A stretch of DNA of 64,000 bases from Dendrobium chrysotoxum (taxonomy: Eukaryota > Streptophyta > Magnoliopsida > Asparagales > Orchidaceae), in contig CM034305.1 in NCBI GenBank assembly GCA_019925795.1, forward strand, positions 56,904,573-56,968,572. Direction: 5' to 3'. Each line of letters begins with the position of its first letter. The stretch's first letter is position 1. The translations under genes and the position numbers were made by a program. Of the stretch, positions 12,530-22,925 are shown one piece after another. The notes under the pieces are model-generated. The model worked only from the letters and a program-made list of their open reading frames with translations, did not search any database and was not told the DNA's origin.

Positions 12530-13026
12530 ATATAGAAAATGTAAATGATGAAGAAGTGAGAAATGAGGAGGAATGATATCTTCAAGATAGATTGGTTTTT
12601 ATTTTTTATTGTTGATGTTATTAAGTACTAAAATGTTGATGTTTATTTAGGACATCTCGTATATTACTATTTTTGTTATTATTATGTGTTGGTTTTTAAT
12701 CATATTTTTAAGTGTTTATTTCTTGAACTATTATTATATGAATATTCTCAAACAATTGAAGTTGTTCAAAAAATGTTTGTTAATCATTTGAATGTTCACA
12801 TAATTGATTTGGACTTAATGAAATATATGTCTTTATTATAAAACATTGAAATTTCATATTTAGCCATTGTTCTTAACAAAATATTTGTGATTGTTTGGTT
12901 ATTCATATTTAGCTACTAATCTTACTATTGAAGTTTATATGATGATGTGATTATACTTGTTATTTATATTCTTTTTTTTTTTCAAAATAAATTATTTTAC
13001 AACAAGCCAGCCGTTAAAAAGGCGAC

Positions 13027-13504
13027 TGGGCTATCAAAATCAGGTCACGGGTCAGGTTCGGGTCCAACCCGGCATTGTTCGACCAGACCCGAACCCGACC
13101 TATTTTTGCAAATGGGTTCGTTTTTCGGACCCAAACCCGACCCACTTTAGGTCCGGGTCAATCTGAACCCGACCAGCTTCGGATATGTTTTACTATTTTT
13201 TTATTTAATTCGATTTATTTAAACATAAATTAAATTAAGGTAAGATTTACTTCAATCAATTTAAAATAAACCAAGCTTAATTCAGTTTGGGCAACATGGT
13301 TTATTATTTTTTTTAAAATATCATTTACTTATTTCATAACAATCTTTTAAAACCTTCCTAAATCAGTTAAAACGGGTCAAACCGGTTTGATGTTTGGTTT
13401 CCGAGTCAACCCGAACCCGACCTGATTTTACAAACAGTTCGAAATCCCATAATCCGAACCCAACCCGGTTCAGGTTCGGGCCGTGTCAAATATTGACACC
13501 CCTG
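13027..13504. mobile_element. hAT-type non-autonomous element (MITE)
   Basis: Bounded by TGGGCTATCAAAATC on the left and TATTGACACCCCTG on the right; the right end inverted gives CAGGGGTGTCAA, a common hAT terminus. Just inside both ends are repeated GGGTC/GACCC and GGTTCGGGT motifs typical of these elements. The flanking octamers AAGGCGAC (13019-13026) and AAGGCCAT (13505-13512) match at six of eight positions, consistent with an 8-bp hAT target duplication. Removing it restores the match between the two arms of the surrounding inverted repeat, which independently proves the insertion. Confidence 0.75.
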
Positions 13505-13507
13505 AAG

Positions 13508-13640
13508 GCCATTAGTAAATCTTTTTGTTTTGGACATTAAGGCCAATTAAGACAAATTCACATACACACATCACATACGCAAGACTCGAACCTAAGACTT
13601 ATTAGTTGGTAGCCAAAGCTCTCAACCAAATGTTCAAGGT
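13508..13640 (-). mobile_element. tRNA-derived SINE-like unit (inverted copy)
   Basis: On the minus strand a B-box-like GGTTCGAGTC (13583-13592) is preceded by GGTTGAGAGC (within 13619-13633), resembling an A box. It is followed by TTGCGTATGTGATGTG and a T-rich end. This is the same unit as 13770-13893 in the opposite orientation. I infer a tRNA-related SINE from the two internal Pol III promoter boxes; it is not an intact tRNA gene. Confidence 0.45.
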
Positions 13641-13769
13641 GAGCTGCATTCGTTAGTAAATCTAATTTGCAACATTTTGTGATGGCAGTTACAATGGGCC
13701 ACATACCATTAGAAAAAATATTTGTAATGGCCCTACTAGCAAAAAATATGTCAATAAAATCCCTTTGCA

Positions 13770-13893
13770 CACGGCTCATATTGGTCTGTTGGTTGGGTTC
13801 TTTGACTACCAACGAAGAGGTGTTGGGTTCGAGTCTTGCGTATGTGATGTGTTTATGAGTTTGCCTTAATTGGCCTAAATGTCCCAAAAAAAA
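13770..13893 (+). mobile_element. tRNA-derived SINE-like unit
   Basis: Plus-strand A-box-like TGGTCTGTTGG (13782-13792) and B-box-like GGTTCGAGTC (13826-13835) are about 34 bp apart, as in tRNA-derived Pol III promoters. They are followed by a unique tail ending in a run of A near 13890. No cloverleaf can be folded from it with confidence, so a SINE fits better than a tRNA gene. Confidence 0.45.
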
Positions 13894-14192
13894 ATTTACT
13901 AATGGCCTTTTTAACGGCTGATCTGTTGGAAAATAATTTATTTTGAAAAAAAAAAAGAATAGAACCCAAATAACAAGTATAATCACATCATCATATATAT
14001 TTCAATAGTAAGATCAGTAGCTAACTATGAATAACCAAACAACCACAAATATTTTGTTAAGAACAACAGCTAAATATGAAATTTCAATGTTCTATAATAA
14101 TCACATATTTCATTAAGTCCAACACCATTATGTGAACATTCAAATGATTAACAAATATTTTTTGAACAACTTCAATTGTTTGAACAATACAT

Positions 14193-14611
14193 CAAAAATT
14201 TAATTATCGATGCATGACTTCTTCATATTCTGTAACAGATCCGGTTGTCGATAATGAGAACTTTTTAATAGTGCTACAAATTGATTAACTTACAAGAAGG
14301 ACTTAAGGTGTGAAGAAGTCAAGGCCGATAGTGGCTAAACAGAGGCAAAACACAAAGGGCCAACAGAGGAAGAGAATCAGAAGGAGGAGGGGAAGGGCTA
14401 CTGCAAGTTCTTCCATGGAGTTGGCGAAAAAAAAAAGGATGGAGGTGGCTCATTACACGAATGAATTATTAAATAAAAGTTTTGACAACAAGAAGCTGGG
14501 AAATTAATCAATTTCTTGCCTAATAAATAAATAGATTAAATCATATTTATCTCTTTAATTTAATTTATAATCCCTTAAATCAAAATTCTTCCCTCTAAAA
14601 TTTATAATTAA
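14193..14611. other. Unassigned; short lysine/arginine-rich frame
   Basis: The only open frame is 14310-14507 (65 codons, plus strand). It is very rich in Lys and Arg because the DNA is a purine-rich run. I see no domain or homologous neighbour and do not treat it as a gene. Confidence 0.4.
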
Positions 14612-14725
14612 GACTTTGTTTGGGATGACATTCTTACTGCTTCTTTAAGCAGCTTTCTAGTACAAAAGTTTTTGTACTAGAAAGCTACTTTAAGAAGCAG
14701 TAAGAAAGCCGTCCCAAACGAAGCT
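14612..14725. mobile_element. Hairpin Tourist-like MITE
   Basis: A nearly perfect foldback. The left half, GACTTTGTTTGGGATGACAT..., pairs with the right half, ending GTCCCAAACGAAGCT, with arms of about 55 bp meeting at the AAAAGTTTTT centre. TAA flanks both ends (14609-14611 and 14726-14728), the 3-bp target duplication typical of PIF/Harbinger (Tourist) elements. A transcript would fold into a long hairpin. Confidence 0.8.
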
Positions 14726-16090
14726 TAAATCTTCTCATTAGTTGAACGAAGATAAGCGCTCCCTCTTACCTAGTATAGTCAAACATCTTTGCAGGAAGGA
14801 ATAGAATTTTGAACTTCTTCTGTCCCCCCAATTCTCCTTAAAGTGTGACTTTTGTTGTAGCCTTTTCAGACTTTGGAAATCATTTTCTTAGTGTGACTTT
14901 TTGTGCGCTGGTTCATGCATACAAATTGTATGTTACGCAAAATATCATTTACTTTTGAGCTTGAGCATGCAGCCCTCAATCAGAATGCTAAAACAATCAT
15001 GTCGCCATGCCCACACTGAAGATCCAAAAGGCCTTTGCTCAAAAGTAATCAGTGAAGCCAAAGATCTTTTTTTTTCTTTTTGCTGCAACTTATCAAATAC
15101 TTCAATACTCCTCTCTCTCTCTCTCTCTAACTATGCATATTAGCTGTGTTCATGAAGCCTGAAAAGTAAGACAAAGGTTGGAACTGTCATCCTTTAACTT
15201 ATCAAACACTTCAAAACCAACTTCCTTTCCAACAAATTGAATTGATGTATAGAGTCGATATCAGACTCATTGCGGTATTTAACTACGTGAGAAGCAACTG
15301 CTTACCAAAAAGTGATTAAAAATAATTTTAAAGTTTGACTGATGTTCTTGACCCATGTGTTAGCATTAATATAAAGCCGTTTGTTTCAAATAACGTCATC
15401 ATCTGATTATCTTATTAGTGTTAGGTCATTTGTTTCCATCAAGGCAGATGATTTCTTACGAAGATGGTTCATCTTTGATGCTGCCATCTGAGAACATTCT
15501 TCCAGACGAAGATTTCTGTACAATAAACAGGAGATTTATATGTTGATTTGAATTGTCCGATTAGGTGATTGGGTTATCCCCTTTTGTGATTTAGGGAAGA
15601 GTTCAATTTTACTAAAGAAGACCCTAAATTTTCACCAAAACAGTATCACACTGAGAAATTTTGTCACAAAATCAACATCACTACATATCAATGCGAAGAG
15701 CTTATTGTGATGAACATGGCATCAAGAACACAAAAATAGCTAGATCAAAATCAACACACTCCCATAGATTCCAGCTAAAGTTTTTGGATGAAATTGGGTT
15801 GACTCAGTAAGTTAGATGAAGTCAGACTAAGCAAAGTTGTTGGTAGAACGAAGATGTCGACCAAGCCATCCAAGATGTTGATCACCACTTTATGCTTGTC
15901 AATTGAAGTCATCAATATACATTGATCACTGACCAAAAAATTTTGATTTTGACCCAGCACCATAGAAGATTTTTTATGTTTCAGATTCATTTGTGGATTA
16001 AAAATTTTGTATTTCTCACTAAATTTTTTGGCAAATAGTGATTTACTATCCTACCAAGTTCTATTACCCGAAAACAAAAATTGTGATAAT
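14726..16090. other. Unassigned intergenic sequence
   Basis: I see no recognisable gene. It contains a CT microsatellite at 15111-15128. A 71-codon minus-strand frame at 15775-15990 shows no similarity I recognise. Confidence 0.4.
15111..15128. repeat. (CT)9 microsatellite
   Basis: A simple dinucleotide repeat in otherwise mixed sequence. Confidence 0.9.
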
Positions 16091-16094
16091 ATTA

Positions 16095-16625
16095 GAGCAT
16101 CAAAATGGAGGATCTCTTTGGAGTACTAGTTGTTCAGGATCTCATAGAAATAGGATGTCTAGAGTTAAGAGAAGATTCAAATCTAACTGCAAAACAAAAC
16201 CATATTTTAAAGAACTCAAGAAAGATTGACAAAATATCTTCCTATTGCATGTATAAGGAAATAGATGGTCATTTTGAGAAAATATTAACTGCATTCTCCT
16301 CCAGAAAAACATTAAAGATGTTATAAATCTGTTACAAAGAATAAGAGAAAGTTTAAAAGATAACTTCAAACTTCGAACGGAGATTTTTCAGCATATTATT
16401 TATGAAAGAAGTTGGGTTGGTTTATGAATTTATCTATAGAATTTTGGTTGCTTTAAATAACTTAAAAGAAATTGCAAGATGATAGAAAATGTGAAGTTCA
16501 TAAAGAAGATTATTCGACTATTCGATCCAAAGCTTAATAGTGTGGTTACTATCAATAAAGAAGTTAAAGAACTAGAAAACATGCATATAAACTATATTTT
16601 AGGTTTCTTGCAATTCCATTTGTAT
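16095..16625 (+). pseudogene. Copia gag (UBN2 domain) pseudogene
   Basis: Translation in shifting plus-strand frames gives the landmarks of the UBN2-type Copia gag in order. First is EDLFGVLV, then LTAKQNHILKNSRKIDK (compare the LT..Q...LK..RK.D pattern). Next is an F.KI..A.SS..T segment, a run of coiled residues, and finally KIIRLFDPKLNSVV followed by KELENM and LGFLQFHL, matching the end of the gag domain (L...FD..V..IEE.KDLE.M....L.GSLQ.HE). Stops and at least two frameshifts interrupt it. No protease, integrase or RT follows, so this is an isolated fragment. Confidence 0.6.
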
Positions 16626-17167
16626 CCTCAAAAACCTCACACCCTTTAGAAGTTAATCACAACAACCCAACATGAGGTAGGAAATCTGATGCATTATGCA
16701 TTATAGTCATATGACCTTGCTCTTCAGCTTCCTTAAGAGTTATCCTCAAGAAAACCCTTGATATGCTCATTGAACTTGCTCAACAAGAACTTCATACTCC
16801 ATAAATCCTCAAGTGTTCCTGGACTACCCCAAGAATCATTCCTCCACTCATCCCTCATCCCACTCTTGGGAGGCTCACAAGTCTAGCTAGCAGCAACAAC
16901 CTCTAGGGAAGATACAATTGTTGGATGACTAAGACATCTAGATGCCATATAAAGAATCAGTTAAACTTTTGTGTGCACCTCTCCATACAAATCATGATCA
17001 TTACCCTTTCGTAACATTTTTGAAAAGGCACACTTTTGCATCATTGCATCCTCAACATTATTTAAAACATCATTGTCCCATCAATCATTATCTCATCAAC
17101 ATCATAATCTCTCACAACCTTCTCCTCTAACAACCCTAATAATTTATATATAATGGCCATGAATCCC
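16626..17167. other. Possible internal sequence of a minus-strand LTR element
   Basis: It lies directly inside the primer site at 17168-17178, so it should be the 5' internal part of that minus-strand element. I recognise no gag motif in it, and short frames here are interrupted. Confidence 0.35.
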
Positions 17168-17178
17168 TGATACCATGG
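17168..17178 (-). other. Primer-binding site (tRNA-Met-like)
   Basis: The reverse strand reads TGGTATCAGGG, one base off the initiator-tRNA-Met primer site. It is directly adjacent to the CA end of the LTR at 17179. Confidence 0.6.
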
Positions 17179-18028
17179 AATGTCATCATGATCTGGTAAT
17201 CATATCTCTACTCTATCTCTAGCTAGTGCCATGTGATTTCTACCTTTCACAGGAGTACAACAAACCTCCAAGCCTCTTAAGAGGATGGAAAGGAGAGACA
17301 TACAAGGGAACAAGCACAAAACCACATACATAATTGGCAAGTTCTTCTAGAACTAAAGCAAGGAAAAATAAGAAAATCTAGAAACAAAATAGCATTTGAC
17401 ACTAGTTCTAGAAAACCTAATCAACATAGATAAACATTCTTTGAGAATCTTAGTCCAACAAATGACATTCGATCTCCTCATCATAGAGTGCTTTCCTCTT
17501 CCCTCTTCTCCTTCTTCTTTCTTGAAACTATTTATAGCCTACATTATAAGAGTACTCCCTTCTCAGTTTTCTCAATCTAACAAATTATGTGAGTTAACGA
17601 GTCCTTTTGTAACTTAACTAAGAATTGAGAAGGAAAATTGGCTTAAATGATTGAATAATGGATATAGGCCAATTGATCAACCATGTTAAAAAAAACTAGG
17701 ATCTTGTTCATATTTTTTCATTCTAACCTTTATTTACCATCTACTAACCTCCTTATCTAATATCCTTCAATGATTGCATATTCTCTATCTCCAATAACCT
17801 TTGACACGTACTCCATGTTGCCACCCATGCTAAATGAGTTTTCATAACCTTAGCATCTTTTGTGAGAATTTCCATTTGTTTCTCATAATAACCACTTTTC
17901 TTATTGAGGAAAAGAGATAGGATGGTAATCCTTTGCAACACAACTCTAGCTCTCCTTCAACTAGTGAGCCTTTAGACAATAGTTCCTTCTCATAAGCATT
18001 CAAATGCCAACCTTGATGATTTTCAACA
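17179..18028 (-). mobile_element. 5' LTR of a minus-strand retrotransposon
   Basis: Bounded by TG...CA ends (reverse strand: TGTTGAAAATC at 18028, TTCCA at 17179) with a tRNA-Met-like primer site immediately downstream. A textbook TATA box (GCTATAAATAG on the reverse strand, 17528-17538) is followed by a purine-rich leader, as expected for the U3/R boundary. I could not find its partner LTR in the window, so the element is truncated or rearranged. Confidence 0.6.
17528..17538 (-). promoter_or_regulatory. TATA box in LTR
   Basis: The reverse strand reads GCTATAAATAG, a perfect plant TATA consensus, about 350 bp upstream of the LTR 3' end. Confidence 0.6.
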
Positions 18029-18044
18029 ACAGATCACTAACTCT

Positions 18045-19150
18045 ATGGTTTTATTAAGGTCTCCCATTAGTATTCACCAATGCCCATTGGTCAACCATGG
18101 AAATTCTATCAAGGTTGGTAACATCCAATCGTTACTTTCATCACATTTATATATCCATAACTTTCCTTTCACTCTAGACATTTTTGAAGAGGCAAAGCCA
18201 TTAAAATTTAACTTCCCTAATTGGAAATATAATGGAGAAAATTCGACCCGACATATCAATTAGACACATTTGAGAACAATATCTTAATGTATACTATTTA
18301 TAACACAATTATGTGCTTATTGTTGATTAGCACCTTAAAAGACATAGCTCAGAGATTGTTCAACTCTTTATTAATCAGAACCTTCATTTCCTTTGAGCAT
18401 TTTTCTTTCATTTTCCTCACTCATTTTGCCAGACTGCAAGGGCCACTAAAGATCTTTTATTCATAGTTTTGCATTAGGGGGAACATAGAGGCATTTATAA
18501 GGCATTACACCCATTGACTCAATGAGGCTTTACATGAAGTCATAGATGGAAACAACAAATTTGTCAAAGAGACATTCATCCTAGGGCTACAACATAGGAA
18601 TTTTAAATTTTTAATTGCCAATAACCAACAATTATATAATACTTACTACAATAGGCCTCAGAGTATATAAGCATCGTTAAGTTCATTCAAAAAGCTGAAA
18701 ATCGTCCTCAAATTTTCAAGCTTTCATGAAATAAAGGATAGAACTTAAGAGCATGTCATTACATTCTTCCAAATTGAAGAAGCATCATGTGCTCACCTGT
18801 CTCACAATTTGAAGAAGCAACATATGCAACTCACTGGTATAAAGATGAGTGGAGCTCCTAACTCATCAACACCTAACCGTCACTCCCTTGAAAGTATCTA
18901 TGGCTAAGTTGGCAGAGGTTATCTAGAATAAAGAGTACTTCAAGCATCGAGCACCAATTAAGGTGGTTGTCTATGCTACAAACACTTCCATGATTTATAA
19001 ATTATAGAAATACAGGAATGATATGGAGGAGTACCAACATCTTAAAAGCCTAGTAGATTAAGTATAAATTCAAATAAGTTGAAGGAATTTCTCCTAACAC
19101 ACCCAATTTGATGAGATAGGAAGGCATCTATAAAAGACCAAGGGAACCAA
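18045..19150 (+). pseudogene. Ty3/Gypsy gag remnant (Tat/Ogre-like)
   Basis: The plus-strand translation around 18180-18470 reads in shifted frames as NFPNWKYNGE..., LDTFENNILMY, LISTLKDIAQRLFNSL and FEHFSFIFLTHFA. These match in order the retrotransposon gag domain of Tat-lineage Gypsy elements (P.YDG..DP..H...F...M, LKG.A..WF.SL, F..L...F...F). A further piece, EALHEVIDGNNKFVKETF, follows near 18525. Many stops. The distal part (18840-19150) continues in the same style but is too decayed to assign. Confidence 0.55.
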
Positions 19151-19390
19151 CTAATTCTCATTCACATTATCCAAATTAATAAGTTAGTGCACACTATCCT
19201 TGGACGAGATAGAACTAAGGCATCTCGATGAGAGTGTCTCAAGATACCCCATTTTGAAGAGGTTAACTTAGTAAGTATGCCCCAAACATCTATAGATAAG
19301 ATTGCTCCAATTACCTTCATTAAAGCTAATAAGACAATGAGTGGTAACCCTTTCGATGATGTCATGGTGGTCACTATGTTGATCACAAAT

Positions 19391-19412
19391 CACTACAGAA
19401 AAATGCACATTT
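19391..19412 (+). repeat. CACTA element B left terminal repeat
   Basis: CACTACAGAAAAATG start, preceded by AAT as a candidate 3-bp target duplication. Confidence 0.75.
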
Positions 19413-20149
19413 TTTGAGGCCACGATCCGTCAAATGATAATAATCCACCAAAAAAATCATCTTCTGGCGGCTTTCCGACTTAAAATTGTTCAACAGTAAA
19501 ACACGCATTAAAAATAGGATTCTAGCCAAAATACTTCAACCAAAAACCTTTCTGGCGGATTTACCGGTGGATCTCCAGCAGAAATGTGTGCAAAGAAACA
19601 ACATTTTTTGGATTCATTTTTTTGGCGATTTTATCCGTCAGCATTTTCAATGAAATAGATCCATTGGAATTACCTGCGGTACAGTCACCGGTCAAGTCCG
19701 CCGGAAGGACCAACAAAATTTACTAATGGATAATCAGTTGAAGTTTCTGGCGGATCTATTCTTCTAGAAATTTTATTATGATTTGTTATATCAACATTTC
19801 TAGTGGATAATCCACTAAAAATCCACTGGAAACCTGTAGCATAAATAAAAAAATAACACATTCTCATAATTATTATACAACACAATAATTCTGCAATCAT
19901 ATAGTTAAAATATGCATATATTGTCCTTATATTTCAACATTAAATAGAAATACTGATGCTAAAGTAATAAGATGTTTGATCAAAAAAATATTCTACAATC
20001 ACTAAATAGTTCTTAAAACAAACATCAAGTTTGTTATATAATAAAAATGGAACATAAAATCTATAAACACATAGTAATAACACATCCAGTAATAACACAC
20101 AGTTTACTTAGAATCTATTTTGTCATCCTCCTCCTCTTCTGATGACAGT

Positions 20150-20700
20150 TGCTTTCCACTGAACTGCTTCCTCATTCTTTGAATCTCCCCCAATATCTAA
20201 CTTTGCTGCATTTGCATGTCATCTTGTGATTTTCAGACTTGCTTTAGCTCGGCTATAAGGGCAGCCACCTATTATGTATGACTCGATTCTGTCTATTTTT
20301 GTCCCTCCTTTTGGTATAATTTGGGCTGCCCAAAGCACTACTTAGCTCGGCCCATACTTTCACCAATCCAAAGGGGTCGCTTGCCTGACTTCCTAATATC
20401 CGTAAATATATCTCAAAGGCAAGTTGACCAGCACTTCTCAAAAAATTTTCTAATCTTATCATTATATTAGGGCAACTCGTAAAAATATTTTTACATATAA
20501 AAAGATACAATATAGAATATTCTTGTTAGCTTAATTAAAATGCATAGTTCTTATATTGTTAATAATTAATCGCAAACTCACTGCACCACATGTTGCATAC
20601 TTCCTTTGGAATTTTCTTCTAAGAAATATAAGAAGCATTAAACATGCTCTGTATGATGTCTCGTATCTTATACCTGGGTTACTTTGATGGATAAAACCTA
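20150..20700 (-). pseudogene. Transposase_24-like pseudogene of CACTA B
   Basis: On the minus strand, pieces read KIRKFF then, after a frame change, DI..DIRKSGKRPLWIGESMGRAK. This is the recognisable core of the plant Ptta/En/Spm Transposase_24 family (RDMLY.IRKSGK.P.WI). It is interrupted by stops and frameshifts. The same segment is present in element A (3700-4200). Confidence 0.6.
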
Positions 20701-21209
20701 CACAAAATATCTCAGGTGAAAAAATATTTCCCAAATTATCTTAATAGTGTTAAGAATATAGTAAGTATATACATGTCACCCTCATGTGCAATCAACATCC
20801 ACCCATCTGACGTCTATTCTACTATAACTGGGGTGAAAGATCTACCTCAGAGGGCTAAGGGGGTAGTGGGTTATAGAATGACAGGATATATGGCGGATAT
20901 GGATAAATGGGAGAGACTTCATGAGAAGGTGGTGAGTGTAGTAAGGTTAGAAGGGAGCACTGTGTGTGGGGTCTTGTGAAGGAAAGCGGGGGTCTCGAGA
21001 GTAAAACTTAGGACTACCAGCTGGAGGAGTAGGTAAAGGCAAACTTCATTGGCTTTGAGTGGCAGGTTGAGAAAAAAAGGTCCCCTCAGTACATATAGAC
21101 ATACTGGTTGAGAAAAATACGACGGAAATATTTTTCCGACGCGCGTTTTACCGTCGGAGAGTTTGCCGTCAGAAATCCGTCGGAAACCTATTATTTCCAG
21201 CACATTTTT

Positions 21210-21214
21210 CACTT
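21210..21214. repeat. Target-site duplication CACTT (left)
   Basis: CACTT lies directly before the left LTR and again directly after the right LTR (30310-30314): a perfect 5-bp duplication showing a single intact insertion event. Confidence 0.97.
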
Positions 21215-21600
21215 TGAAAGTTCGAAAGGGATGTTAAGCCCTAGTGAACTAGTCCCGAGGCTAACCAAGAGGGGGGGTGAATTGGTTATTTAAAAATTTT
21301 ACGATAACTACAAAAATCTTTTCGATACTTAGCAGCGGAAACAAGTAAACAATAACGAAAAGATCAACCAACGATATTCACCCAAGCAGTTTATATTGAA
21401 AAGTAAAATGCAAAACTGAATCAGAAAAGCAAACCAGATTTTATAGTGGTTCGGTCAACTTGACCTACGTCCACTCCCCGGAGCCTCCCCTCCGGGTATT
21501 GCACTAAACGAAAGTGACTCTCCTTTTGCTCCCACAGCAAGGCGGAGAAGCCTGTACAAAACACCTCCTTTTCACCACACGGTGAGGCAGAGAACTTGAC

Positions 21601-21719
21601 CTCCTTTCGCTTCCTCCTGAAGCGGGCAGAGAACCCACGAACTCCTTTCGCTTCCTCCTGAAGCGGGCAGAGAACCCACGAACTCCTTTCGCTTCCTCCT
21701 GAAGCGGGCAGAGAACCCG
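21601..21719 (-). repeat. 41-bp tandem repeat, about 3 copies, in 3' LTR
   Basis: Copies of a 41-bp unit beginning CTCCTTTCGCTTCCTCCTGA start at 21601, 21642 and 21683, nearly identical. The same array is at 28999-29117 in the 5' LTR. The period is not a multiple of three, so the 135-codon frame running through it changes frame in each copy and is unlikely to be a protein. The old solo LTR at 61744 keeps related copies around 63075-63190. Confidence 0.92.
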
Positions 21720-21986
21720 GATCTTCTTGCGAACGATCCTCCCACGAAGAACACCGACTAGACGACAGACGACGAGCGGAGAAGACGACTCTGATCCGTG
21801 CTTGGAGCAACCTTAGTGAATCCCTCACTAACTCCCCCTCACAAGATCTCTTCTCTCTCTCCCAACTCTCTCTCTCTCTAGGATTTCTCAGGGAAGGAAG
21901 GCAGCAAAAGATTTTTCCAAATCTTGGAAAAAGTTCTTTTAAAGGAGGGCTTAAAACTTGCCCTAAATCTCAACTTGTCGGCCAAG

Positions 21987-22660
21987 ATCGTCCAGGACGA
22001 TCGGTAGATCGTCCTGTACGATCAGTTCAAATTCAGCTGTTTCAGCCTGGACGATCTGGCTCTTCTGGACGATCAGTAGAAAAAGTTGTTCATATCGTCC
22101 CGTACGATCCTGCGATCGTCCGGGACGATTAGTTCAAATTGAAGGAAATCGTCCAGAAGACAGTTCGGGTCGTCCAGAGAAATCTGTGCTGGACGACCAA
22201 AAAATGACTTGATCGTCCCGTACGATAGGGTAATCGTCCGGTACGATTAGTTCAAAAAGGCCCCAAATCGTCCTGTACATAGTTCTGGACGTACAGTTGA
22301 AATGCACAAGACGATCACGATCGTCCGGGACGATCCTGCGATCGTCCTGGACGATGTGATCGTATCAATTAAACATTAATTGCTTTCCTTAACTACCAGA
22401 CTAATTTAGGCATGATTGTACTGGATCGTCCGGGACGATACACGTATCGTCCTGGACGATCAGACCAAGTATCTAAAAATAAGAACTTGCCTAACTTGAT
22501 CTGGCGGCTGAGAATTTCTGATTTGGGCATATCGTCCCGTACGATCCATAGATCGTCCAGGACGATCGGCTCAATCAGTCCTCCTTAACTTAGTCGCCCT
22601 AATTAGGGTTTCTGTTTTAACTGGATCGTCCAGGACGATGATACTATCGTCCAGGACGAT
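21987..22660. promoter_or_regulatory. Phased palindrome-pair array in LTR U3
   Basis: Fourteen 15-bp palindromes of the form ATCGTCCNGGACGAT, some with GTACGAT in the right half, are arranged as seven pairs. Pair starts are 21987/22008, 22094/22115, 22212/22233, 22320/22341, 22425/22446, 22531/22552 and 22625/22646, each exactly 21 bp apart (two helical turns). Pair-to-pair distances are 107, 118, 108, 105, 106 and 94 bp. Half-sites lie between some pairs (22049, 22067, 22148, 22169, 22267). The array lies just upstream of the presumed core promoter. An enhancer or binding array, or a hairpin cluster in RNA, is inference; the arrangement itself is directly visible. Confidence 0.9.
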
Positions 22661-22911
22661 CTGAACAAAATTTTAACAGAAACTCTAATTCACTCAATCT
22701 CTCTCCCTGAGTGTGTGTGTGCAAGGTTACTTAGCTAGGGAATCAGTTACATTACAATTGACTCAATAAAAGAAAAAATCATACATTTGACACACTTGGA
22801 CCCGATCTTGAGTTGGCTTAAGTAGCTTGCGGTCTTTTGTGCCTGAAACTGATTAGCCAAGAAAAACACACTGGAAACATGTTTGTCATCATCAAAACCA
22901 GATTTGCAACA

Positions 22912-22925
22912 ATCTCCCCCTTTTT
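22912..22925 (-). other. Polypurine tract of Sirevirus
   Basis: The reverse strand is an A-run followed by GGGGGAGAT, immediately next to the TGTTG start of the 3' LTR; it primes plus-strand DNA synthesis. A second, similar tract (reverse strand AAAAGGGGGAG) lies 170 bp upstream at 23087-23097. Confidence 0.9.

Larger units (their letters stand above)
12750..14192. repeat. Large inverted repeat (about 0.4-kb arms)
   Basis: The left arm (12750-13018 continuing at 13505-13640) is the reverse complement of the right arm (13765-14192), with only scattered mismatches. The shared stretch includes CAAACAATTGAAGTTGTTC at the outer end and the sequence around the AGCCGTTAAAAAGGCC junction. The left arm is interrupted by an hAT-type MITE (13027-13504) absent from the right arm. 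The innermost part of each arm is a tRNA-derived SINE-like unit. The region between the arms (13641-13764) is about 120 bp. I see no target duplication outside the arms. Confidence 0.8.
21215..22911 (-). repeat. 3' LTR of young Sirevirus
   Basis: 1697 bp, TG...CA ends on the plus strand. From the element's 5' side (22911 downward) it contains the TTTTGATGATGACAAAC box (22881-22897), the palindrome-pair array (21987-22660), a pyrimidine-rich leader, a 41-bp tandem repeat (21601-21719), the GTGGACGTAGGTC...CCGAACCACTATAAAAT box (21437-21475) and a C-run with CTCTTGG near the end. Confidence 0.96.

Noticed and set aside
13826..13835. Possible tRNA gene from a GGTTCGAGTC B box
   Set aside because: No acceptor stem, anticodon arm or cloverleaf can be formed. 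It lies in a repeated SINE-like unit present twice in opposite orientation.
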